Below, piece by piece: positions 48,247-56,884 of a stretch of DNA of 64,000 nt; positions within the stretch are counted from its first letter, which is position 1, and every line of letters begins with the position of its first letter. Source of the stretch: Sutterella sp. UBA4713 (GTDB lineage: Bacteria; Pseudomonadota; Gammaproteobacteria; Burkholderiales; Burkholderiaceae_F); assembly GCA_002404465.1 (NCBI GenBank), contig DHJT01000028.1, positions 11,315-75,314 on the forward strand, given 5' to 3'. A program made the position numbers and the translations under genes. The notes under the pieces were generated by a model, which did no database searches, had not been told where the DNA came from, and was given only the letters and a program-made list of their open reading frames with translations.

Positions 48247-50760
48247 ATGACAAAACTAATTATTGCCGAAAAACCTTCGGTTGCGACGGACATAGCCCGT
48301 GTTTTGGGCGGAATGAAAAAGAAGGGAGATTACTACGAAGGAGGTGACTGGATTGTTGCCAACGCGTTAGGCCATCTTTTGGAATTGGCATGTCCGGAAA
48401 AGTATGAAGTGAAACGCGGCAAGTGGACCTTTGGTCACTTACCTGTTTTGCCACCGACATTTGATTTAAAACCCATTGCGAAGTCCGGCGAAAAACTCAA
48501 GAGTCTGGAACGGTTAATTCGACGGCCAGATGTTGATACCGTCATCAATGCTTGCGATGCCGGACGTGAAGGCGAGCTGATTTTTCGGTACATCATGCAG
48601 GCCGCAAAATCGAAGAAAAAGATTGAACGGCTTTGGTTGCAGTCAATGACGCCGAGCGCCATCAAAGAGGCTTTTTCTCACTTAAGAACCGATGCTGAAA
48701 TGACAAAACTGGCTGATGCAGCTCGTTCCCGATCGGAAGCGGACTGGCTTGTCGGCATTAACGGAACAAGGGCCATGACGGCCTTTAACAGTTTGGACGG
48801 AGGTTTCTTTCTGACGACCGTCGGGCGAGTTCAAACGCCGACGTTGGCCATTGTCGTGCGGCGTGAAAATGAGATAAAAAACTTTAAAGCGCAACCGTAC
48901 TGGGAAGTTGAGGCTCAGTTTTCACTTGGGGAAAACTCTTACTCGGGGCGCTGGTTCGATCCGAATTTCACGCGAGATTCCAAGAGGCCGGAACTCAAGG
49001 CAGAGCGGATTTTCGATTGCAAAAAAGCCGATGCGATTTGCGCACGAGTTCGGGGAAAAAGCGGGCTTGTTACTGAAACAAGTAAACGAACAACGAGTTT
49101 GTGCGCGCAACTGTATGATCTGACAAGTTTGCAGAGGGAGGCCAATAATCGATTTGGATTCTCTGCTAAAACGACGCTCTCGATTGCTCAGGCTCTGTAC
49201 GAAAAACACAAGGCGTTGACCTATCCGAGAACTGATTCGCGAGTGCTTCCGGAGGACTACATCAAGACCGTTTACAAAACGCTTCAGATGCTTTCGGACA
49301 ACAAGGATGTCGGCTCTTTTGCCGATCGAGTGGTTGCTCAGAAATGGGTACTTCCGACAAGACGCGTTTTCGACAATAACAAGATCAGCGACCACTTTGC
49401 AATCATTCCGACACTCCAGCCGCCGAATGGCGCTCTTACTGAGGCGGAAAGGAAAATTTATGATCTTGTTGTAAGGCGCTTTATTGCTGTTTTCTTTCCG
49501 GCCGCTGAATACAATGTAACGACGCGGATTACGAAAGTCGATCAAGATACCTTTAAGACAGAAGGGAAGGTTTTGGTCCTGCCCGGCTGGATGGAGGTCT
49601 ACGGTAAGGCTTCTGTCGGGACAGAGACGATGTTGTGTCCTCTTAACGGGAAGACCGCAGTCAAGACGATTTCCGTCAAGCGAGAGGATTGCCAAACAAA
49701 ACCGCCTGCGCGATACACGGAAGCGACGTTGCTGTCGGCGATGGAAGGCGCCGGTCGGCTTGTCAAAGACGGGGAATTGCGTGACGCGATGGCCGAGAAA
49801 GGTCTCGGAACACCGGCAACGCGTGCGGCCATTATTGAAAATTTGATTGATCAACGATACATTCGACGGGAGGGTCGAGAACTGATTCCGAGCGCTAAGG
49901 CTAAACAATTGTTGACACTTATCGAAGGACTCGGAATCGGCGTTTTATCCAACCCGGCTCTCACTGGCGAGTGGGAATACAAGCTCTCGCAGATTGAAAA
50001 GGGCAAGTTGCAGCGTAGCGACTTTATGCGGGAAATTCGTGAAATGACAACGCATATTGTTGCTGCGGCCAAGCAGTATGAGGGAGATACGGTTCCCGTC
50101 GAGAATCCGGCTCACTTAAAGCACCGTTGCCCGAAATGCGGTGGAGAGATTGTCGAAACATATCGGCGCTATGCATGTACGAACCCTGAGTGTGACTTTA
50201 GCCTTCCCAAGCATCCTGGCGGCAGAACTTTCGAGCCCGAAGAGGTTGAGTCCTTATTGGCGAACGGGTCGGTCGGACCTCTTACGGGGTTTGTCAGTAA
50301 GACGGGGCGTCCTTTTTCTGCAGTTTTAAAACTGACTCCGGAGAAAAAATTAGAGTTCGATTTCGGTCAGGAAGAAAAAGCCGAAGAACAAGAGGATCTT
50401 TCCGAATTGCCGGTTGTCGGCAAGTGCCCGAAGTGCGGCGGCCGTGTTTTTCAAGGAGCAACGAGCTTTTTTTGCGAGCATACACAGGGAAAACAAACGT
50501 GCGATTTCCGTTGCGGACGTGTGATTTTGCAACAACCGATTTCGCCTGAAGAATGCAAAAAGATTCTGACTGAAGGAAAGAGTTCTTTGTTGTCTGGTTT
50601 CGTTAGCAATCGGACGCACCGAAAATTTAAGGCTTACTTGGTGCTTGATAAAAAAACCGGGAAAATCGGATTTGAATTCGAACCACGGACCGTGACTCAA
50701 GGCAAACCCGAACGCAAAAAAACGGAAAGAAAAAGCCGGACTGGCAAAACAACAGGCTAA
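48247..50760 (+). CDS. topB: DNA topoisomerase III
   Basis: A type IA topoisomerase of 837 residues. The N-terminal TOPRIM domain has LIIAEKPSVATDIA and NACDAGREGELIFRYI; the catalytic tyrosine is in ALTYPRTDSRVLPEDY near residue 332. At the C-terminus are two zinc-ribbon repeats (CPKCGGEIVETYRRYAC and CPKCGGRVFQG with a later FFCEH), then a lysine-rich tail, longer than in E. coli TopB (653). Such a C-terminus is common in betaproteobacteria. GGAGATC lies upstream of the ATG. Confidence 0.94.
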   Translation: MTKLIIAEKPSVATDIARVLGGMKKKGDYYEGGDWIVANALGHLLELACPEKYEVKRGKWTFGHLPVLPPTFDLKPIAKSGEKLKSLERLIRRPDVDTVINACDAGREGELIFRYIMQAAKSKKKIERLWLQSMTPSAIKEAFSHLRTDAEMTKLADAARSRSEADWLVGINGTRAMTAFNSLDGGFFLTTVGRVQTPTLAIVVRRENEIKNFKAQPYWEVEAQFSLGENSYSGRWFDPNFTRDSKRPELKAERIFDCKKADAICARVRGKSGLVTETSKRTTSLCAQLYDLTSLQREANNRFGFSAKTTLSIAQALYEKHKALTYPRTDSRVLPEDYIKTVYKTLQMLSDNKDVGSFADRVVAQKWVLPTRRVFDNNKISDHFAIIPTLQPPNGALTEAERKIYDLVVRRFIAVFFPAAEYNVTTRITKVDQDTFKTEGKVLVLPGWMEVYGKASVGTETMLCPLNGKTAVKTISVKREDCQTKPPARYTEATLLSAMEGAGRLVKDGELRDAMAEKGLGTPATRAAIIENLIDQRYIRREGRELIPSAKAKQLLTLIEGLGIGVLSNPALTGEWEYKLSQIEKGKLQRSDFMREIREMTTHIVAAAKQYEGDTVPVENPAHLKHRCPKCGGEIVETYRRYACTNPECDFSLPKHPGGRTFEPEEVESLLANGSVGPLTGFVSKTGRPFSAVLKLTPEKKLEFDFGQEEKAEEQEDLSELPVVGKCPKCGGRVFQGATSFFCEHTQGKQTCDFRCGRVILQQPISPEECKKILTEGKSSLLSGFVSNRTHRKFKAYLVLDKKTGKIGFEFEPRTVTQGKPERKKTERKSRTGKTTG

Positions 50761-50933
50761 AGATCAGAGAAAGTTAGGAAAAATCTCTACGGGGAAAGCT
50801 TGCTTGATTTGATGAAGCGCAAGGAACAAGGGTTCTTTTGTCCGACAGAAAGCACATGTTTTTTTCCTTGGTAAACTTTGCGATGTGTCGCGAAGGCACG
50901 TTTATTCTTCTTTCTTTTATAAAGGATTTTGTC

Positions 50934-51950
50934 GTGAAGCTTAGTGCTCTTACCTGTGCTTTGGTTTTAGCGAGTGCCTCTTGCTATGTGCAGGCCGGTC
51001 CTGTGTTGGATGCGGTTAAGGCTCGCGGTCAAGTGATCTGCGGCGTGAACACGGCAGCCCCCGGTTTTTCTGCGGCGGACTCTCAGGGACGCTGGACTGG
51101 TTTGGATGTTGATACCTGCCGGGCGACGGCAGCCGCCGTTCTGGGTGACGCTTCCAAAGTCAAATTTGTTCCGCTTTCTTCTCCGCAACGGTTTACCGCC
51201 TTGCAGTCCGGAGAGGTGGATGTCCTGGCAAGAAACACAACGTGGTCTTTGACCCGTGATGCAAGCCTTGGTGTTGTGTTTGCTGCGATTAACTACTACG
51301 ATGGTCAGGGATTTATCGTTCCCAAGAGCTTGAAAGTTACAACGGCAAAGAAACTTAACGGTGCCACTATTTGCGTGCAGTCGGGCACGAGTTCCGTTCA
51401 GGCGCTTGCGGACTATTTTGCAGCTAACAAAATGAAGTACAAGCCGGTGATGTTTGATACGACCGAGGCGACTCAAGGGGCATTCCTTTCCGGGCGTTGC
51501 CAGGTCTACACAACAGACATGAGTGACTTGGCCGGAGCCAGGACTCGAGCTCGCAACCCGAATGACTACGTTATTCTTCCGGAAACTATTTCCAAGGAAC
51601 CCTTGGGACCGGCCGTGCGCCGTGGTGATGATGAATGGTTCCAGATTGTGCGTTGGTCTTTTTATACGATGCTTGAGGCAGAGGAAAACAATCTGACAAA
51701 GGCCAATGTTGACCAAGCACGGGCCACGAGCAAGAATCCGCAGATTATGCGCCTTGTCGGAACCGGAGACGATACCGGTAAATTGCTTGGTCTGGATAAG
51801 GACTGGTCGTATCGGATTATCAAGCAGGTCGGCAATTACGGTGAGAGTTGGACGGCTAACTTCGGCCCGAAGACACCGCTTAATCTGCCGCGGGCTCTTA
51901 ATAATCTCTGGACGCATGGCGGGCTAATGTATGCTCCGCCTATCCGTTAA
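50934..51950 (+). CDS. aapJ: general L-amino-acid ABC transporter, periplasmic binding protein
   Basis: A 338-residue solute-binding protein like AapJ of rhizobia, which binds a range of L-amino acids. Start GTG at 50934 with AAAGGA upstream, then a signal peptide KLSALTCALVLASASCYVQA cut before GPVLD. Core motifs: RGQVICGVN, GLDVDTCRATAAAVLGD and GTSSVQALADYF. The open frame extends upstream to 50838 but would place extra residues before the signal. A terminator-like stem-loop follows before aapQ. Confidence 0.9.
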   Translation: MKLSALTCALVLASASCYVQAGPVLDAVKARGQVICGVNTAAPGFSAADSQGRWTGLDVDTCRATAAAVLGDASKVKFVPLSSPQRFTALQSGEVDVLARNTTWSLTRDASLGVVFAAINYYDGQGFIVPKSLKVTTAKKLNGATICVQSGTSSVQALADYFAANKMKYKPVMFDTTEATQGAFLSGRCQVYTTDMSDLAGARTRARNPNDYVILPETISKEPLGPAVRRGDDEWFQIVRWSFYTMLEAEENNLTKANVDQARATSKNPQIMRLVGTGDDTGKLLGLDKDWSYRIIKQVGNYGESWTANFGPKTPLNLPRALNNLWTHGGLMYAPPIR

Positions 51951-51972
51951 CGTGTTCTCGTCGAAGAACTAA

Positions 51973-52002
51973 GCCTGCGCAAGCGTTCCTGTTTGCGCAG
52001 GC
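51973..52002 (+). terminator. stem-loop between aapJ and aapQ
   Basis: Perfect 10-bp stem GCCTGCGCAA/TTGCGCAGGC with a 10-base loop, followed by GTGTTGTTTTC. It starts 22 bases after the aapJ stop and could end most aapJ transcripts, giving more binding protein than permease. Confidence 0.75.
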
Positions 52003-52052
52003 GTGTTGTTTTCGGTGAACGGAACAAAGAAGTCGGGTCATAATCGAAAATC

Positions 52053-52058
52053 TATAAT
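52053..52058 (+). promoter_or_regulatory. candidate -10 element upstream of aapQ
   Basis: A perfect TATAAT hexamer 33 bases before the aapQ ATG. The matching -35 position is weak (AAGTCG at 52030-52035). With the preceding stem-loop it suggests the permease genes may have their own promoter. Confidence 0.35.
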
Positions 52059-52090
52059 GCCTCTCTTTGCGGGAGGATTAATTCCTTTTT

Positions 52091-53266
52091 ATGTCAAATC
52101 CAACCGAAGAACGCGTAATCGGAGATGAGGCCTGGCGACGCCGCGAGGCGGCTCGTCGTCGCTCCGAATGGGTTATCCAAGGTGCGGCTATTGTTGTTGT
52201 TGCGGCTTTCGTCTGGATTCTTTCCGAGAACATTTCGGCGAATTTAGCCGCTCGGCACATCCGCAGTGGTTTTGCCTTCTTGTTTAACTCAGCCGGGTTT
52301 GATATCGGCGAGTCTCTTGTGCCTTTCCAATCGACCGATGCCATGTGGCATGCCTTTGTTGCCGGTATGATTAATACGGTACGTGTATCGATTTTCTCGG
52401 TGGGGTCCGCTCTGATTCTCGGAGTTCTTGTCGGTCTGATGCGTTTGGCAGAACACCCGGTTTTAAGAGCGCTGGGAACTGCGCATGTTGAGGTGTACCG
52501 AAATATTCCGCTAATTATTCAGCTCTTTGCCATTTACTTGGTAATCACCGAATTGCTTCCGACGGCCGGAGAGGCGTTGCACTTCGGTCAGTGGGCTTTG
52601 CTCTCTAAGGCAGGATTGCAGGTGGCCGTACCCCGTGAGGGGACGCTGGCATTAGTCTTCTCGTTCGTCATTGCCGTTTTGGTTTTTTTCTTGGTGCGTG
52701 ATCGTTGCCAACGACGCATGACAGAACTGATGGCCTCCCTTTCAGGGTTTGGCGTTGCCGTTCTGGCCTATGCCATTACATGGATTGGATTCGGGATTGT
52801 GGGCGGTTGGAGTAAGCCCGTTGTTGACGGATTTGCCATCGAGGGGGGTGCGGCTCTCTCCCCTGAATTCTTAGCCCTTTGGCTCGGACTGACGCTTTTT
52901 ACGTCTGCCTCGATTGCTGAAATTGTTCGCGCCGGGGTTTTGGCGGTTCCTCGCGGACAGTGGAACGGTGCTCTTTCGCTCGGAATGACGAAGACGCAGG
53001 TTGTCAGTTACATCATTTTTCCACAATCGATGCGTTTAGCGATTCCTCCGCTGGCCAGTCAGTTTATGAATCTGACGAAAAACTCGTCATTAGCTGTCGT
53101 TATCGGCTATCCGGACTTGGTTGCCGTCGGCAACATGTCAATTAATTCAACAGGTCAGGCTCTTGAAGTTATCGTCATTATCATGGCGGTGTATCTTGTG
53201 TTAAATCTGATTATCAGCATTTGCATGAATGCGCTCAATGCGCGCGTTCTTCGGGCTCCTCGGTGA
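52091..53266 (+). CDS. aapQ: general L-amino-acid ABC transporter permease AapQ
   Basis: A 391-residue inner-membrane permease of the HisM/GltK type, like AapQ, with membrane segments around residues 30-50 and from 90 onward and the EAA-type motif in RAGVLAVPRGQWNGALSLG near residue 278. Between the first segments is the long insertion characteristic of AapQ. The ATG follows GGGAGGA by an unusually long gap of about 14 bases, and an in-frame TAA just upstream rules out an earlier start. It is the first of two permeases. Confidence 0.9.
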   Translation: MSNPTEERVIGDEAWRRREAARRRSEWVIQGAAIVVVAAFVWILSENISANLAARHIRSGFAFLFNSAGFDIGESLVPFQSTDAMWHAFVAGMINTVRVSIFSVGSALILGVLVGLMRLAEHPVLRALGTAHVEVYRNIPLIIQLFAIYLVITELLPTAGEALHFGQWALLSKAGLQVAVPREGTLALVFSFVIAVLVFFLVRDRCQRRMTELMASLSGFGVAVLAYAITWIGFGIVGGWSKPVVDGFAIEGGAALSPEFLALWLGLTLFTSASIAEIVRAGVLAVPRGQWNGALSLGMTKTQVVSYIIFPQSMRLAIPPLASQFMNLTKNSSLAVVIGYPDLVAVGNMSINSTGQALEVIVIIMAVYLVLNLIISICMNALNARVLRAPR

Positions 53267-53270
53267 CAGT

Positions 53271-54347
53271 ATGAGAAATCAGATCAGTTGGATTTCGTTC
53301 AAAAGTCTGCGTGATCGCTTCTTTTACTCGCGCTTTGCCACGGGCGTGACGCTTGTTGTCGGGTTTTTGCTGTGTATCACGATGTTTTATCTGTTTAATT
53401 GGGGTGTTACGCAAGCAGTTTTTAACCCGGATCCGGAGGCTTGTTATGCGGCTTCCGGTGCTTGTTGGGGTTTTGTTGCCGAAAAATGGCGACTGATCAT
53501 TTTCGGTCGTTATCCGTATGAGTTGCAGTGGCGTCCGGCTGTTGCCGTTTTCACAATTATTGCCATGCTTGCCGTAACAGCGTGCCCGAGATTTTGGACC
53601 CGGACGGGAGCCAAGTTGCTTGGCATCGGTTGGGCTGCGGCCTTCTTTGTCTTTTTTACACTGATGCAAGGAGGTCTGTTTGGTCTGTCTCGTATTGATT
53701 CAGACAACTGGGGCGGTTTACCGCTAACCGTTATCCTGACGCTGCTTGGCATGACAGTTTCCATTCCGATCGGAATCATCCTGGCGCTTGGTCGCCGTAG
53801 TCGCCTGGCCGTGATTCGCAATCTTTCCATCGGATATATTGAATTGGTCCGTGGGGTGCCGCTCATTACCGTGTTGTTTGTTGCGAGCTTTGTTGTTCCG
53901 TTGTTGTTCCCGACGAATGTCCGCATTGATCCGTTCTGGCGCGTTGCCGGTGGCATTATTCTTTTTCAGGCTGCTTACATGGCAGAAACCGTACGCGGCG
54001 GACTGCAGACGATTGCTCGGGGTCAGTTTCTTGCTGCCGATTCTCTGGCGCTTTCGTATTATCAGAAGTATCTTTACGTGATTTTGCCGCAAGCTCTTGT
54101 GGCGGTCATTCCGGCTTTCGTCAATAGTCTCCTTTCAACATTTATGGACACGTCGCTTGTGACGGTTGTTTCCATGCACGATTTAACGGGAAGTTTGTCA
54201 TTGGCTTTGGGAGATGCGGTCTGGAGGGATTTTTTCCGTGAAGGTTATATTTTCGTTGCGGCAATTTATTTTTTCTTTAGCTTTCTGATGAGCCGATACA
54301 GCCAGTGGCTTGAGGGGCGACTGCAAACTGGAAAACAACGGGACTGA
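53271..54347 (+). CDS. aapM: general L-amino-acid ABC transporter permease AapM
   Basis: A 358-residue permease, second half of the amino-acid channel. Visible are IELVRGVPLITVLF and the EAA motif ETVRGGLQTIARGQFLAADSLAL near residue 245, and a cytoplasmic N-terminus (RNQISWISFKSLRDRF). I chose the ATG at 53271, four bases after the aapQ stop; an in-frame start at 53229 would overlap aapQ by 38 bases. The ATPase gene aapP, normally next, is missing. Confidence 0.88.
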   Translation: MRNQISWISFKSLRDRFFYSRFATGVTLVVGFLLCITMFYLFNWGVTQAVFNPDPEACYAASGACWGFVAEKWRLIIFGRYPYELQWRPAVAVFTIIAMLAVTACPRFWTRTGAKLLGIGWAAAFFVFFTLMQGGLFGLSRIDSDNWGGLPLTVILTLLGMTVSIPIGIILALGRRSRLAVIRNLSIGYIELVRGVPLITVLFVASFVVPLLFPTNVRIDPFWRVAGGIILFQAAYMAETVRGGLQTIARGQFLAADSLALSYYQKYLYVILPQALVAVIPAFVNSLLSTFMDTSLVTVVSMHDLTGSLSLALGDAVWRDFFREGYIFVAAIYFFFSFLMSRYSQWLEGRLQTGKQRD

Positions 54348-54352
54348 AGACC

Positions 54353-54814
54353 ATGTCCGAGTATGTTTTAGCATATGAGCATTCTGTGCGGGTACACATG
54401 CCGTTTGAGGCGTTTTACCGCGGACTCGAAGATTTTGCGCGACGCCCGCAAGCGTATATCGAGACGATGAAAGCTTGTGCGGTGCTGGAGGAAAAAATCG
54501 TCGGGACACGTCGCATTTTTCGGCGTAAAGTTGAGTTTGAAAAGTTTTCTTTTGAAGACATCGTGACTCTGAGGCAAGAGGGCGAATTAATCGACCAAGT
54601 TCCTGCCTTCGGTCAGATGGCATCTTCCCTTTATCTTGTGCGTGTTAGAAAGTTATCATCAGACACAATTTGTGTAACCTTTACTTATCGGGAAAGCGAT
54701 AAGGTTCGACTCCCCGAAAAGTTAGCCTGTTTGCGGCACCGCGCATGGACTGAAAAAGATCAAAAACTCGTTGAACAGATTCAAAGCACGTTTGGCCGAC
54801 AGGCAGAACAATAA
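54353..54814 (+). CDS. DUF1857 (AtaL-like, SRPBCC fold) protein
   Basis: A 153-residue protein resembling the DUF1857/AtaL-like family with a START-type (SRPBCC) fold: start YEHSVRVHMPFEAFYRGLED, then TRRIFRRKVEFEKFSFEDIVTL... (residues about 51-72) and TFTYRES near 104. SRPBCC proteins bind hydrophobic ligands, but no function is known. It lies five bases after aapM, at the place where the ABC ATPase would be expected, and is probably co-transcribed. Confidence 0.68.
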   Translation: MSEYVLAYEHSVRVHMPFEAFYRGLEDFARRPQAYIETMKACAVLEEKIVGTRRIFRRKVEFEKFSFEDIVTLRQEGELIDQVPAFGQMASSLYLVRVRKLSSDTICVTFTYRESDKVRLPEKLACLRHRAWTEKDQKLVEQIQSTFGRQAEQ

Positions 54815-54831
54815 ATACGTAGGAGTTCGGT

Positions 54832-55122
54832 ATGGGAAAGCAAAAACGTTTGAGAAAAGAACGTGCGCAGAAAGCGACAGACGCATTACTTGCCGAAGCG
54901 CAGCCTTCTCGTCCGAAGTGGTACTACCTTGTGCTTCGCTTGATGAATGTTATTTTTGGCTGTATTGCTATTTCCGTGATTGCCGGTTTCTTGTTCAAAA
55001 AGTTTATTCCGGACAACACGTCTGTCGGACCGGCTCTTATTACGATGGGCTTTTGGGCTGTTTGGATTGTTTACGTCTTTAAGGGAATGAAATTCAAAGG
55101 CGAAAAACCCCCCGAACCGTAA
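54832..55122 (+). CDS. small predicted membrane protein, unknown function
   Basis: A 96-residue protein I do not recognise. It has a highly basic N-terminus (GKQKRLRKERAQK), two membrane segments (about residues 36-57 and 65-83) and a charged tail (KGMKFKGEKPPEP). AGGAG lies a few bases before the ATG. It follows the SRPBCC gene by 17 bp and ends in a terminator, so it closes the aapQM transcript. Confidence 0.7.
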   Translation: MGKQKRLRKERAQKATDALLAEAQPSRPKWYYLVLRLMNVIFGCIAISVIAGFLFKKFIPDNTSVGPALITMGFWAVWIVYVFKGMKFKGEKPPEP

Positions 55123-55133
55123 GATTCGGAGGG
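55108..55133. terminator. stem-loop terminator between the aapM group and uraA
   Basis: Stem CCCCCCGAA/TTCGGAGGG (one mismatch) overlapping the stop of the preceding gene. It lies between convergent transcripts and could act on both. On the minus strand it is followed by TTTTTCG, a short T run that suits uraA. Confidence 0.6.
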
Positions 55134-55161
55134 CAATCAGTCTGAGCTTTGGTCAGGACGG

Positions 55162-56439
55162 TTAGTTTTTCTTACAACTCATGACGGCATTGAGGAGGAT
55201 GGCGCCGAATGTCGCCGTTCCGATGCCGCCTAAAGAGAAGCCGCCGAGGTTTAAAGTAAAGTCTCCGCCGCCGAGAATCATTGTAACAGCCGCCACAATC
55301 AGGTTGCGGTTGTCGCCGAAGTCAACGTGGTTGACAACCCAAATCCGAGCACCTGCTACGGCAATTAAACCGAAGACAACCACGGAGCAACCGCCGAGCA
55401 CAGGCTGCGGAATTGTCTGAATCAAAGCGCCGAACTTCGGAGAGAAACCCAAAAGGATGGCAAAGCAAGCGGCTATGACAAAAAGAAGCGTTGAGTAAAC
55501 GCGGTTCGCTGCCATTACGCCGATGTTTTCGCCGTAGGTTGTTACACCCGGACCGCCGACGGAACCGGCGAGAATTGTGGCAACACCATCTGAAAAGAAT
55601 GCGCGACCCATATAAGGATCGAGGTTTCTTCCCGTCATGGCCGTAACGGCTTTAATGTGCCCGAGGTTTTCGGCAACCAAAATAATGACAACCGGGGCAA
55701 TTAGAACAATGGCATTGAGTTGGAAGACCGGAGTTTGGAAGGCGGGCAATCCGAACCAAGCGGCATTGGCAATGATGGAAAAGTCAATGGGTTTTCCAAG
55801 TCCCATGCCGTTTGTTAGTATTGCATAAACAATGTACGCAACGGCTAAGCCGACCAAAATCAACAACTTTTGCATCAGTCCGCGTGTGTAGACGGCGACG
55901 AGGCCGACACTCAAGACCGTAAACAGGGCCATGCAACCTTCAAATGTTCCTGTGCCGCACCCGTGTACGGCTGTCGGAGCCAAGTTCAAACCGATAATCG
56001 CCACAATGGAACCCGTGACAACCGGCGGCATGAGTTTTTCAATCCATCGAACGCCGATTGCCATCACAATCAGGCCGACTATGGCGTAAATAATGCCGCA
56101 CACGACGATGCCGCCCAAGGCTACGGGGATGTTGGCATTGGCCCCCGATCCGGCGACATAGCCGGTGGCAGCTATCACAACTCCGATGAAGGCGAAGGAT
56201 GAACCTAGATAACTGGGAACACGACCCCCGACGATTAAGAAAAACAAGAGCGTTCCGACGCCACTCATTAACACAGCGACGTTCGGATCAAAGCCCATCA
56301 AAATCGGGGCAAGAATCGTCGATCCGAACATCGCAACGACATGTTGCAAGCCCAGGGCGACCATTTGATTTGCGGGGAGGCGTTCATCGGGAGCGATGAC
56401 GCCGTCGGTTTTGAGTTTCCATTGCGGAAAGTAACTCAT
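55162..56439 (-). CDS. uraA: uracil permease (nucleobase:cation symporter-2 family)
   Basis: A 425-residue transporter with about 14 membrane segments, UraA/UapA family. Motifs: LQHVVAMFGSTILAPILMG, VPSYLGSSFAFIG, and the signature VAENLGHIKAVTAMTGRNLDP near residue 235, ending with SVGGPGVTTYGENIG. Uracil is the most likely substrate, but xanthine and uric-acid relatives are similar. I chose the ATG at 56439, with GGAGAAAATC upstream. A TACAAT -10-like hexamer and a leader hairpin lie upstream. Confidence 0.88.
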   Translation of the reverse strand: MSYFPQWKLKTDGVIAPDERLPANQMVALGLQHVVAMFGSTILAPILMGFDPNVAVLMSGVGTLLFFLIVGGRVPSYLGSSFAFIGVVIAATGYVAGSGANANIPVALGGIVVCGIIYAIVGLIVMAIGVRWIEKLMPPVVTGSIVAIIGLNLAPTAVHGCGTGTFEGCMALFTVLSVGLVAVYTRGLMQKLLILVGLAVAYIVYAILTNGMGLGKPIDFSIIANAAWFGLPAFQTPVFQLNAIVLIAPVVIILVAENLGHIKAVTAMTGRNLDPYMGRAFFSDGVATILAGSVGGPGVTTYGENIGVMAANRVYSTLLFVIAACFAILLGFSPKFGALIQTIPQPVLGGCSVVVFGLIAVAGARIWVVNHVDFGDNRNLIVAAVTMILGGGDFTLNLGGFSLGGIGTATFGAILLNAVMSCKKN

Positions 56440-56884
56440 AATGATTTTCTCCATGACAGAAGTCCACCTCGAACGACACTTTCGAGGGCCACTTACTGAG
56501 GCGCAATTGTATTGACAGAGACTTAGGAAGAAAAGAAAAAAGAAAAGATCTTCTGCGTTAGATTAAAAAAGTTGCAAAAACAACAAAGAAGAAGGGTGAC
56601 GAAAATCCGCGAATTTCTGGGCCAGGAGAATGCATAAACGTTTGCAATGCGGGTGCGGGCAGCGGCATCAATGGCCTTGCGCGATGTGTTCTGTGCGTAC
56701 CCGAGTGCTGTGTGAGTTTTACCCACACATGGGCACGGAGGATCAAAAAAGACGTCTTATCCGTTGCGGCGATATTGTCCGATGGAGGAAAATGGCACAT
56801 TGAATAATGTGTTCAACAAGACAGTCCCTAATGCCTGCTACGCAAAAAGGGACGTTTTTAATTGCGTAACAAGCGTACCGCTAA
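56440..56884. other. 445-bp gap between divergent uraA and prfC
   Basis: No gene or RNA recognised. It holds a hairpin in the uraA leader (CCTCGAA/TTCGAGG, 56467-56473 and 56481-56487, 7-base loop), a short TTGAA/TTCAA repeat at 56800-56816, and TACGCAA/TTGCGTA at 56839-56845 and 56862-56868, close to the prfC start. Short frames exist but have no ribosome-binding site or family resemblance. Confidence 0.5.

Noticed and set aside
48048..48347. Short frame between def and topB
   Set aside because: It overlaps the topB start and has low-complexity Lys/Glu-rich content with no family match.
48922..49908. 328-residue open frame antisense to topB
   Set aside because: It has no family resemblance, is basic and cysteine-rich in the way of a shadow frame, and lies wholly inside a clear topB.
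50967..51917. 316-residue open frame antisense to aapJ
   Set aside because: Shadow frame inside a well-supported binding-protein gene; no start signal or known motif.
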